A stretch of 64,000 bases of DNA from Cepaea nemoralis. Lineage: Eukaryota > Mollusca > Gastropoda > Stylommatophora > Helicidae. The DNA is taken from the NCBI GenBank assembly GCA_014155875.1, contig JACEFZ010012632.1, positions 62,001 to 126,000 on the forward strand, in the 5' to 3' direction. Both the position numbers and the translations under genes were made by a program. Shown one piece after another: positions 11,570 to 21,604 of this stretch; within the stretch, counting starts at the first letter, position 1; every line of letters begins with the position of its first letter. A model generated the notes under the pieces. The model ran no database searches, was not told the origin of the DNA, and saw only the letters and a list, made by a program, of their open reading frames with translations.

Positions 11570-12084
11570 CTGGGGAGTCTCTGTGATGAAGTGGTCAAGC
11601 CGTTTGCCTCGCCCTCCGAAGGTTGTGGGTTCGAGTTCAGGCTACGTCTTTCGGTTCACAAGTGCATTTTTTGGGAGACTCCTGGGGGTCATCGCTGGAG
11701 CTACAGAGTTTGTGCTTTGTGCGGCGCTTTCGGCAGGCCGCCCTGCGGAAAGAGACAGAGCCATATGGGATAACACCCGGTGCAATGAAGTCGATCCTCT
11801 CGACTTTTAAGACTTTTCAAGTGTGGCAGCTGGTTTTCTAGTAACTGCCCTTCCATCAACAAATGAACTGTATTTATTTGTGGCGGACTTTTGTGTTGGC
11901 ATTTTGGCAGCGGCATTATGCATAGTATACCTGTGAGGGCTGTTGGTTTGTCGATACTCGTGTCTTTCCACTTTTCACATGGGGCTGTGATGAGCATTTT
12001 GTGTAATATTCACTGACACGGGAACGGAGCACTATGGTGATGACCCTATGCCGTGAAGTTGGAACCGCGACTAACTAACTAACA
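11570..12084 (+). mobile_element. tRNA-derived SINE with CTAA tail
   Basis: The head carries an A-box-like gatgaagtggtcaagc (about 11587) and a B-box gggttcgagttc (about 11627), the internal RNA polymerase III promoter pattern of tRNA-derived SINEs. A body of about 430 bp follows, ending in cgactaactaactaac at 12069-12083. The 3' end resembles that of the LINE at 25874-27248, which also ends CGAC(TAAC)n, suggesting that LINE family supplied the mobilisation machinery. The open frames inside are not genes. Confidence 0.7.
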
Positions 12085-12182
12085 GAACCATGGAATATTG
12101 GTTTCAGTTATGGTTACAGAAATAGATGAATGGTGAGAATACAATGAACTGATGCACAGCCAAATGAAGGCGTCTTGAAAGA

Positions 12183-12296
12183 AGTTAACTCCCAAAGAGA
12201 ACTGGTTATTCTCAACAGAATAAGGTAATCCACATTTTAAGTTAACTCCCAAAGAGAACTGGTTATTCTCAACAGAATAAGGTAATCCACATTCTT
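12183..12296. repeat. 57-bp direct duplication
   Basis: gttaactcccaaagagaact and the following bases up to taatccacat occur twice in tandem. Confidence 0.9.
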
Positions 12297-12780
12297 TCCA
12301 CACAACAGGGGAAGGGGAAAACTGGAGCATGTTGTAACAATGTGGAAGTTACAGGGGAAGGTGGAAGTTACAGGGGAAGGCGAAAACTGGAGTATGTTGT
12401 AACAACGTGGAAGTTACAGGGGAAGGGGAAAACTGGAGTATGTTGTAACAATGTGGAAGTTACAGGGGAAGGTAACAACATAGAAGTTACAGGGGAAGGT
12501 GAAAACTGGAGTAAGTTGTAACAACGTGGAAGTTACAGGGGAAGGGGAAAACTGGAGTATGTTGTAACAACGTGGAAGTTACCGGGGAAGGGGAAAACTG
12601 GAGTATGTTGTAACAACGTGGAAGTTACAGGGGAAGGGGAAAACTGGAGTATGTTGTAACAACGTGGAAGTTACAGGGGAAGGGGAAAACTGGAGTATGT
12701 TGTAACAATGTGGAAGTTACAGGGGTAGGGAAAACTGGAGTATGTTGTAACAATGTGGAAGTTACAGGGGTAGGGGAGAC
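12297..12780. repeat. 46-bp minisatellite, about 10 copies
   Basis: The unit contains ggggaaggggaaaactggag and tatgttgtaacaacgtggaa. Two short copies lack the middle part (about 12355 and 12470). Confidence 0.9.
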
Positions 12781-13533
12781 CAAGACAGAACACGCAAGAC
12801 AGTTGGACATCATGGCATATGTTTCAGAAATGTCTGGCAGTGAAAGAAATAGAAGGCTATGGACAGGCATGGCCTATAATAAAACAGACAATGATCACTG
12901 AAATACAAAAGCCAATGATAATAATGGGGGGAAGACACTGAGAACACAGTGTGTTGATGTTGAAACAAGTTGGCCTGTTTATTACCAATGAGGCCACACT
13001 TACCACTTGTATGTTGGTAGAGTCGTTAATGTGCTGGAGTGTAGTAGGCAGCAGTCTAGATTCAATCCCCGGCAAAGACATGGTTATTTATAGTTCAGCT
13101 CTGAGGCTGACCCGGCCTCATACATGTGGCTACCATACACTTGTCTGGGAAGGGTAGGGACCACTCTCACATGTTTGTATGATCTAGTTTGTCTGTGACA
13201 TCCACTTCTGTCCTGCACACCTGCACACACTTTACACAGACATACCTGTATTAACACACACACACACACTTTACATATGTCATATGCATGCCTGTATTAA
13301 TACATGCAACTTTCACACACTACATATGTGTACCTGTGAATCTATGCTTATCCCCCTCATCTCCCCACCCACCCACACAACAGTGTATGTTTATCTACAT
13401 GAATACAAGCAAACACATATTGTATATATATATATCTGTATGTTTATTTAGATATGTTCATAAAATGACCTAAAATAAGATTCAATAATTGTTCGACACT
13501 GTTACAGATGACCTGTACATTTAACATGTGACC
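12781..13533. other. Intergenic sequence 3' of the second zinc-finger gene, with a decayed SINE-like head
   Basis: About 13005-13075 resembles a tRNA-derived SINE head: tgttggtagagtcgtt as a weak A box and agattcaatccccggc as a B box. A gacccggcctcatacatgtg body follows. There are CA-rich stretches at 13255-13330 and a short TA run at 13425. No gene was seen. Confidence 0.4.
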
Positions 13534-14861
13534 CTAGTCCCTGGCATGAACTTTTAAATGCCGTATCAGACGACATTTCTGTGTGAACCCAGCACCACAG
13601 TCGTCACATCGAAAGATCCTTGCTGGCCTTGGCTGTAGACCTCTTTGTGCTTGCGGCTGGTGTCTCTGTCGGAACTTTGCGTCGTAAGCACCTAATTTAT
13701 AAGGCGGGTTTGCTGTGTGTATTCTCTTGTGTTTCTTGACACTCTCAGTCCAGGCGAAGCTGGCACCACAGATATCACACTTGTACGGCTTCTCGCCCGT
13801 GTGTATTCTTGTATGTCTCTTGAGGCTTTCAGACCAGGCAAATTTGACACCACAAATATCACACTTGTACGGTTTCTCACCTGTATGTGTTCTCCTGTGC
13901 CTGTCCAGGTGTTCTGTCTGTCTAAATGTGGAATCACAAATATCACAAGCGTACGGCCTTTCTCCTAAATGTATTCTGTAATGTTTTTTTAAATCACCAG
14001 TCCGGTTAAATGCTATGCCACAAACATCACATCTATACGGCTTCTCCCCTGTATGTATTCTGATATGTCTCTTCAAACTCTCAATCCACGCAAACATAAC
14101 ACCACAGATATCACATTTGTACGGCTTCTCCCCTGTGTGTATTTTAGCATGTCTCTTCAGGTCTTTAAACCAGGCAAACCCGGCTGTGCAGACACTGCAC
14201 TTGTACGGTTTGTCCCCCGTATGTATCATATAGTGCTTGCTCAGATCACTGCTTTGTGTAAACCCTTTCCCACACACATCACACTTGAACGGCTTGATTC
14301 CTGTGTGTATTCTGGTGTGTATTTTCAAACTCTCCAGCCGCGCAACACGTAAACCACAAATAATACATACGTAAGACTTCTCTCCTGCATTTAAACAGCT
14401 GTGCTCTTCTAAATCACTAATGTGAGAAAAGCCGACGTAACAAATGTTGCACACGTACGGTTGGTCTCCCATGTGTGTGATCTCCTCTCTCATGAGCTCC
14501 ACATCTGGAAGCTCCTCTCCACAACCATCAAACTGGCAAGGCACTGTGCCCGTCTCTACTTTCAGGTCATTAGTGTTTAATGCACACAATTCTGTAGATG
14601 TTTCATTGGAAGAACACATTTCATGGGGATCAAAATCATCTTGAGTTGTACCTTCAGTCTGTGACTCGGAATCATCCTGAGCTGTACATCCAGTCTGTGA
14701 CTGGGAAACCCGTGACAGGCTCTGGTCACAGGCAAGAGAGTCCAGGCTGTCTAGCGATGCTGACAGAGTGTAACTGTCACTGGTCAACACTGTCAAACTG
14801 TGACAATCTGTATTGTACACCATCTTCATGACCCCAACACTCTTGGCTCCTGAAGCCACAT
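13534..14861 (-). CDS. C2H2 zinc-finger protein, terminal exon (9 good fingers plus degenerate ones)
   Basis: Likely a nuclear DNA-binding protein. The exon starts at a clear acceptor (ttgtttcag|at) with two bases finishing a split codon; the first in-frame ATG is 10 codons further in. Residues 1-105 are acidic and Ser/Thr-rich, with a duplicated Q-T-x-x-T-A/T-Q-D-D motif. Two degenerate fingers follow (about 108-129 and 137-158; the second has lost its last His). Canonical C2H2 fingers run from Cys165 to His381 (eight). A ruined finger at about 386-405 has lost both Cys, and a last good finger is at 418-438. Four fingers share FAW-x-ES/KD-LKRH, showing recent internal duplication. The three small exons upstream fit in phase. 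The N-terminus and the last finger link it to the genes at 1922-3054 and 63712-64000. Confidence 0.9.
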
Positions 14862-15026
14862 CTGAAACAACCAGTCATGAAACATTTGATGTATACAATC
14901 AGCTACACTTGTAACTAGGCAACAGACAACAAGGCTGGTAGATGTTCTGTAGATAAGCAACACAAGCCCCCAGTAGACCCCTAGACTCCCACTTTGATGC
15001 TGCAGACATGGGTACTGGCTCCAGCC
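14862..15026 (-). other. Intron start next to the zinc-finger acceptor
   Basis: Short unique intron sequence ending at the ttgtttcag acceptor (minus strand), before the minisatellite begins. Confidence 0.5.
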
Positions 15027-17082
15027 TAGCTTCAGTGTTACAGGCAAGAAGCCTAGCTACAGTGGTTACAGGCAAGAAGCCTAGCTACAGTGGTTACAGG
15101 CAAGAAGCCTAGCTATAGTGGTTACAGGCAAGAAGCCTAGCTACAGTGGTTACAGACAAGAATACTAGTTAGTGGTTACAGGCAAGAAGCCTAGCTACAG
15201 TGGTTACAGACAAGAAGACTAGTTAGTGGTTACAGGCAAGAAGCCTAGCTACAGTGGTTACAGACAAGAAGAGTAGTTAGTGGTTACAGGCAAGAAGCCT
15301 AGCTACAGTGGTTACAGACAAGAAGACTAGTTAGTGGTTACAGGCAAGAAGCCTAGCTACAGTGTTACAGGCAAGCAGACAAGAAGCCTAGCTACAGTGG
15401 TTACAGGCAAGAAGCCTAGCTACAGTGGTTACAGACAAGAAGACTAGCTACAGTGGTTACAGACAAGAAGACTAGCTACAGTGGTTACAGACAAGAAGAC
15501 TAGCTACAGTGGTTACAGACAAGAAGACTAGTTAGTGGTTACAGGCAAGAAGCCTAGCTACAGTGGTTACAGGCAAGAAGCCTAACTACAGTGGTTACAG
15601 GCAAGAAGCCTAACTACGGTGGTTACAGGCAAGAAGCCTAGCTACAGTGGTTACAGGCAAGAAGCCTAGCTACAGTGGTTACAGGCAAGAAGCCTAGCTA
15701 CGTGGTTACAGGCAAGAAGCCTAGCCACAGTGTTACAGGCAAGAAGCCTAGCTACAGTGTTACAGGCAAGCAGACAAGAAGCCTAGCTACAGTGTTACAG
15801 GCAAGCAGACAAGAAGCCTAGCTACAGTGGTTACAGGCAAGAAGCCTAGCTACAGTGGTTACAGACAAGAAGACTAGCTACAGTGGTTACAGACAAGAAG
15901 ACTAGCTACAGTGGTTACAGACAAGAAGACTAGCTACAGTGGTTACAGACAAGAAGACTAGTTAGTGGTTACAGACACGAAGACTAGTTAGTGGTTACAG
16001 ACAAGAAGACTAGCTACAGTGGTTACAGACAAGAAGACTAGTTAGTGGTTACAGGCAAGAAGCCTAGCTACAGTGGTTACAGACAAGAAGACTAGTTAGT
16101 GGTTACAGACAAGAAGACTAGTTAGTGGTTACAGACAAGAAGACTAGTTAGTGGTTACAGACAAGAAGACTAGTTAGTGGTTACAGACAAGAAGACTAGC
16201 TACAGTGGTTACAGACAAGAAGACTAGTTAGTGGTTACAGACAAGAAGACTAGTTAGTGGTTACAGACAAGAAGACTAGCTACAGTGGTTACAGACAAGA
16301 AGACTAGTTAGTGGTTACAGACAAGAAGACTAGTTAGTGGTTACAGACAAGAAGACTAGCTACAGTGGTTACAGACAAGAAGACTAGCTACAGTGGTTAC
16401 AGACAAGAAGACTAGCTACAGTGGTTACAGACAAGAAGACTAGTTAGTGGTTACAGACAAGAAGACTAGTTAATGGTTACAGACAAGAAGACTAGTTAGT
16501 GGTTACAGACAAGAAGACTAGCTACAGTGGTTACAGACAAGAAGACTAGCTACAGTGGTTACAGACAAGAAGACTAGCTACAGTGGTTACAGACAAGAAG
16601 ACTAGTTAGTGGTTACAGACAAGAAGACTAGTTAGTGGTTACAGACAAGAAGACTAGTTAGTGGTTACAGACAAGAAGACTAGCTACAGTGGTTACAGAC
16701 AAGAAGACTAGCTACAGTGGTTACAGACAAGAAGACTAGCTACAGTGGTTACAGACAAGAAGACTAGTTAGTGGTTACAGACAGAGAAGACTAGTTAATG
16801 GTTACAGACAAGAAGACTAGTTAGTGGTTACAGACAAGAAGACTAGTTAGTGGTTACAGACAAGAAGACTAGCTACAGTGGTTACAGACAAGAAGACTAG
16901 TTAGTGGTTACAGACAAGAAGACTAGCTACAGTGGTTACAGACAAGAAGACTAGTTAGTGGTTACAGACAAGAAGACTAGTTAGTGGTTACAGACAAGAA
17001 GACTAGCTACAGTGGTTACAGGCAAGAAGCCTAGCTAGTGGTTACAGGCAAGAAGCCTAGCTACAATGGTTACAGGCAATGT
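15027..17082. repeat. 26/28-bp minisatellite, about 75 copies, intronic
   Basis: The unit is built around gttacagacaagaagactag followed by ctacagtg (28 bp) or ttagtg (26 bp). A second type has ggcaagaagcctag instead of gacaagaagactag. The types are spatially sorted: the ggc/cct type dominates the left part and the last copies, and the gac/act type the centre. It lies in the predicted intron between 14861 and 19473. Confidence 0.94.
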
Positions 17083-17624
17083 TACAGAAACGTTCTTAGA
17101 ACACCAGAGCTCAATGAGAACACAAATACAGGTTTTCTACACTTGAATGTTGCATAAATGACTTCATACTTTGGTCCATTTCAATGGCTTTCTTAACTGG
17201 GGAAACAGCCAAACACTGCAAGATCGGCACAGTATGCAGCGTGACAGACCAGGCAGTAATGTGTTTAACTAATAAAATCTTAATCATGAGGACAGAATGA
17301 TGGAGCTGCTAAGTTCCTATTGCCTGCAGGTCCATTCATTTACATTCCTCACATCTGATTCAGACTTTCTTGGTCAAAGACAACCTTCCTCTGGTTCATC
17401 AAACCACCTGTCTCCCAACATGGCTCCTTGCAATTTTTGGCTGCTTCCCCAGCTGAACATGCTACAGAAAGGGACCCCACTGGGGTCATGAGAAAACATT
17501 ACATGGAACATGATGGTCCCACTGTACTCCATTCCCAAAGAGGCTGTTTCAGCAGGTCATGTCCTTCTACCCGATGGACAAAAGAGAACAAGAAAATACC
17601 TCAAAGGGGTTTCACACACTAACG
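17083..17624. other. Unique intronic sequence
   Basis: No repeat and no exon with good splice sites seen on the gene's strand. Short plus-strand frames are present but have no support. Confidence 0.35.
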
Positions 17625-18112
17625 CATCTTCTGTCTTCCATATTTCTATATTACTTCTATCTTCCATATTTCTATATTACTTCTATCTTGCATATTTCTA
17701 TATTACTTCTATCTTCCATATTTCTATATTACTTCTATCTTCCATATTTCTATATTACTTCTATCTTCCATATTTCTGTATTCTTCTATCTTCCATATTT
17801 CTGTATTACTTCTATCTTCCATATTACTTCTATCTTCCATATTTCTATATTACTTCTATCTTCCATATTTCTGTATTACTTCTATCTTCCATATTTCTGT
17901 ATTAATTCTATCTTCCATATTTCTTCTATCTTCCATATTTCTATCTTCCATATTTCTATATTACTTCTATCTTGCATATTTCTATATTACTTCTATCTTG
18001 CATATTTCTATATTACTTCTATCTTGCATATTTCTATATTACTTCTATCTTCCATATTTCTATATTACTTCTATCTTCCATATTTCTATATTACTTCTAT
18101 CTTCCATATTTC
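17625..18112. repeat. 26-bp minisatellite, about 19 copies, intronic
   Basis: ttctatcttccatatttcta plus tattac repeats, with shortened copies near 17785, 17825 and 17925. It is pyrimidine-rich on the plus strand. Confidence 0.92.
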
Positions 18113-18639
18113 CACTAACACTGACAACAAGAGAAGAATGGTAATAGAAGTAAGCACTTTCAGACGTGGTGTATGATTGAGGTCATTTCTCAGTTATGAA
18201 ATAGTGTCACAAGTGCTTGTCATGTCATATAGAAGACAACAGCTCAATGACAGTGTGTATGTCAGGTAGAAGACAGTGTCATAGCTTCAAACTCTCAGCA
18301 TCCAGTCATGTCAGTGAGTATAGCAACATTGCCTGTGTGGCTGATATGATCAACCAACTGTGGTGCAGCAACATTTCCTGTGTAGCTGATATGGTCAACC
18401 AACTGTTCTGCTGTCCCTGATTTGTTCAAATCACATCATCTTACTGATGGTGGCTGCAATGTCTAAACACAGACTTCATGCGACATGCTCACATTTTTTA
18501 GACTGTTAATTTAGTGTTTCAATATCACACCTCCTTTGCATATATTCAAAACACCAAAATGTTGTGCTTGCTGGAGAAAGTGCAAGTACATCTGGGAGGT
18601 ATGATTTTACCTTCCCGTGACGTGTCTCCTCAGTACAGT
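18113..18639. other. Unique intronic sequence with a 40-bp duplication
   Basis: gctgatatgatcaaccaact and its context occur twice (about 18340 and 18380). Nothing else was recognised. Confidence 0.4.
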
Positions 18640-19462
18640 CCCTGATCCACATGCTCTCTTGCCTACACAAGTGTCAATGTCAGCAGTAATTCAGTACCTT
18701 CACTCCTCTCTTGCCTACACAAGTGTCAATGTCTGCAGTAATTCAGTACCTTCACTCCTCTCGTCTACGTGAGTGTCAATGTCTCCAGTAATTCAGTACC
18801 TTCACTCCTCTCTTGTCTACGTGAGTGTCAATGTCTGCAGTAATTCAGTACCTTCACTCCTCTCTTGCCTACACGAGTGTCAATGTCTCCAGTAATTCAG
18901 TACCTTCACTCCTCTCTTGCCTACACAAGTGTCAATGTCTCCAGTAATTCAGTAACTTCACTCCTCTCTTGCCTACGTGAGTGTCAATGTCTGCAGTAAT
19001 TCAGTACCTTCACTCCTCTCTTGCCTACACAAGTGTCAATGTCTCCAGTAATTCAGTACCTTCACTCCTCTCTTGCCTACACAAGTGTCAATGTCTCCAG
19101 TAATTCAGTACGTTCACTCCTCTCTTGCCTACACAAGTGTCAATGTCAGCAGTAATTCAGTACCTTCACTCCTCTCTTGCCTACACAAGTGTCAATGTCT
19201 CCAGTAATTCAGTACCTTCACTCCTCTCTTGTCTACTTGAGTGTCAATGTCTCCAGTAATTCAGTACCTTCACTCCTCTCTAGTCTACACGAGTGTCAAT
19301 GTCAGCAGTAATTCAGTACTTCTCTCTTGCCTACACAAGTGTCAATGTCTGCAGTAATTCAGTACCTTCACGTCTCTCTTGCCTAAACGAGTGTCAATGT
19401 CTGCAGTTATTCAGTACCTTCATTCCTCTCTTGCCTACACGATTGTCAGTAATGTTAGCATT
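18640..19462. repeat. 52-bp minisatellite, about 16 copies, containing a splice-donor-like site
   Basis: The unit contains cactcctctcttgcctacac, aagtgtcaatgtctgcagta and attcagtacctt. Read on the minus strand every copy carries GTGAAG|gtactgaatt. The exon ending at 19473 has GTCAAG|gtactgaatt. The array therefore appears to be amplified from, or homogenised with, the exon's own 5' splice site. Confidence 0.9.
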
Positions 19463-19472
19463 AATTCAGTAC

Positions 19473-19587
19473 CTTGACTACTCTCACACGAGCCAGCCTG
19501 CCTGCTGTGCTCACACTGCGACAGTGTTCTGGCCCAACTGCCGATGCGAGTACTGAAGTCTTTACTGTGGTTGTAGACACCATCAGT
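19473..19587 (-). CDS. Predicted internal exon of the second zinc-finger gene
   Basis: Minus-strand exon of 115 bp between an acceptor (catttttcacag|ACTG) and a donor (CAAG|gtactg). It enters in phase 0, encodes 38 residues (starting TDGVYNHSKDFS, ending CESSQ) and leaves one base over. The zinc-finger exon at 14861 needs exactly that one base, so the joined codon and frame are open. The next exon upstream (20717-20785) ends in phase 0, which also matches. The peptide is polar, Ser- and Cys-containing, with no domain I recognise. Phase agreement across three junctions is the main support; no transcript evidence is available here. Confidence 0.68.
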
Positions 19588-19617
19588 CTGTGAAAAATGT
19601 TGTCATCTCTGTTAATA

Positions 19618-20278
19618 ACTAACATTACAGCTGAATCAACTAGGTGAAATAACAATACAGCTGAATCAACTAGGTGAAACAACAATACAGCTGAATCAAC
19701 TAGGTGAAACAACATTACAGCTGAATTAATTAGGTGAAACAACATTAAAGTTGAATTAACTAGGTGAAACAACATTAAAGTTGAATTAACTGGGTGAAAC
19801 ACCAATTCAGCTGAAACAACATTACAGCTGAATTAACTAGGTGAAACAACATTACAGCTGAATCAACTAGGTGAAACAACACTACAGCTGAATTAACTAT
19901 GTGAAACAACATTACAACTGAATTAACTAGGTGAAACATTACAGCTAAATTAACTAGGTGAAACATTACAGCTAAATTAACTAGTGGAAACATTACAGCT
20001 GAATTAACAAGGCGAAACAACATTATAGCTGAATTAACTAGGTGAAACAACATTATAACTGAATTAACTAGGTGAAACAACAATTCAGCTGAATTAACTA
20101 GGCAAAACAACATTACAGCTGAATTAACTAGTGGAAACATTACAGTTGAATTGACTAGTGGAAACATTACAGCTGAATTAACTAGTGGAAACATTACAGC
20201 TGAATTAACTAGTGGAAACATTACAGCTGAATTAACTAGGTGAACCAACATTACAGCTGAATTAACTAGGTGAAATAA
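19618..20278. repeat. 30-bp minisatellite, about 22 copies, intronic
   Basis: attacagctgaattaactag plus gtgaaacaac repeats, with shorter copies lacking acaac. It lies in the intron between the predicted exons at 19587 and 20717. Confidence 0.92.
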
Positions 20279-20545
20279 AAGTGGCTTAGACAGAACAGTG
20301 GCTTAGACAGAACAGTGGGTTAGACAGAATAGTGGCTTAGCCATAACAGTAACTTAGACAGAACAGTGGGTTAGACAGAACAGTAGCTTAGACAGAACAG
20401 TGGCTTGGACAGAACAGTGGGTTAGATAGAAGAGTGGCTTAGACAGAACAGTGGGTTAGACAGAAGAGTGGCTTGGACAGAAGAGTGGGTTAGACGGAAG
20501 AGTGGCTTAGACAGAAGAGTGGCTTAGATAGAACAGTGGCCTGGG
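20279..20545. repeat. 17-bp minisatellite, about 16 copies, intronic
   Basis: agtggcttagacagaac repeats with variants gggtta, gcttgg and agaagag. Confidence 0.9.
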
Positions 20546-20716
20546 CAATGGCTTGTGGCGGGGGTTAACCCTGAGGAATGTGGACACAGGACATGACAAT
20601 ACATGAGGTAGAAGAAGTGGCAAAAGATCAGGGACATTTTGCTGGGTCGTCGTAAGTGATGATCTGTAAGGGCCTTGCTGCATGATGATGATGTTTACAA
20701 TTGGAACAATACTCAC

Positions 20717-20785
20717 ATGTGGTTCCAGTTTGATTGTTCTATTAAGTAACGCCGACAATGTCTTCATGCCGATATTGTTTGGTCT
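20717..20785 (-). CDS. Predicted internal exon of the second zinc-finger gene
   Basis: Minus-strand exon of 69 bp (23 codons, phase 0 to 0). The acceptor has a textbook polypyrimidine tract (tttctcttcctcctcag|AGA) and the donor is CAT|gtgagt. The peptide begins RPNNIGMKTLSALLNRT and ends IKLEPH; it is amphipathic, with no known domain seen. It joins in frame to the exons at 21505-21570 and 19473-19587. The acceptor and donor are among the best splice sites in the window. Confidence 0.68.
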
Positions 20786-20867
20786 CTGAGGAGGAAGAGA
20801 AATAAAAACTAAACAGAAACCTATGACTGATGGCAGTACACATGACATATACAATCATGTGAATTTC

Positions 20868-21112
20868 AGTTAAATCGGCCATTACTACAACTGTAGTTAC
20901 ACATCAGTCAGTTAAACCGGTCATTACTACAACTGTAGTTAGACATCAGTCAGTTAAACCGGCCATTACTACAACAGTACACATCAGTCAGTTAAACAGG
21001 CCATTAATACAACTGTATTTACTCATCAGTCAGTTAAACCAGTCATTAATACAACTGTATTTACTCATCAGTCAGTTAAACCAGCCATTAAAACAACTGT
21101 ATTTACACATAT
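20868..21112. repeat. 42-bp degenerate minisatellite, about 5.5 copies, intronic
   Basis: catcagtcagttaaaccggc followed by cattactacaactgtagtta, with substitutions and one short copy. Confidence 0.88.
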
Positions 21113-21114
21113 GC

Positions 21115-21350
21115 CGACTTCCTGGCCTAGAGGTTAGCGACTTTTCTCCGTAATCTAGTATACTCTCGAAAGTAACGTGACGACGGTGAGAATCAGCAGT
21201 GGTTCGAATCGCGTCGGTAACTTACAGGGTATGTGAGCCGGCCGCTCAGAAAGCAATGGCAAACTACTGAACATAATCTTGCCATGAAATCAACAATCAG
21301 CTGAAAGATGCTGATGTTGACAGCAATGTCCTGTAAAGGATATGCAAACA
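21115..21350 (+). mobile_element. tRNA-derived SINE
   Basis: A-box tggcctagaggttagcg (21123) and B-box ggttcgaatc (21201) identify a tRNA-like head. The gap between the boxes is wider than in a working tRNA. The body contains caatggcaaactactgaaca and gctgatgttgacagcaatgt and ends near 21350. The same body recurs at 40868-41000, so this is a family. It lies in the predicted intron between 20785 and 21505. Confidence 0.72.
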
Positions 21351-21504
21351 ATTGTTTTAAAATTTACACATACACATAACAAATCCAGTTGACAAAGGAA
21401 AGATGGTTACAAAATTTCCATGGAATCCACTTGTTAAACAGAGAAATACATTGTGACTGCATGCAATAAGGACAGCAACAAAACATACAGAAGAAACAGC
21501 TCAC

Positions 21505-21570
21505 CCTTGCACAGTGTTCGCCCGGCACCTGTAGAGCCTCCCCAGAAATGGTCTCCATATTTTCTTCATC
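21505..21570 (-). CDS. Predicted upstream exon of the second zinc-finger gene
   Basis: Minus-strand exon of 66 bp (22 codons, phase 0 to 0) with acceptor tgtttatgcag|GAT and donor AAGG|gtgagc. The peptide starts DEENMETISGEALQVPG and contains an in-frame Met at position 5, which could be the start if the exon upstream is non-coding. It is acidic, with no recognised domain. It joins in frame to 20717-20785. Upstream lies the 44-bp satellite; no earlier exon was found. Confidence 0.6.
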
Positions 21571-21604
21571 CTGCATAAACACACAGAAATGACATGATAG
21601 AAGG

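Noticed and set aside
12990..13010. Minus-strand donor-like gtaagtgtgg
   Set aside because: It lies in a decayed SINE-like head and has no acceptor-bounded open exon.
13005..13075. Real tRNA gene
   Set aside because: The A box is weak, the arms do not pair well by eye, and SINE-like sequence follows.
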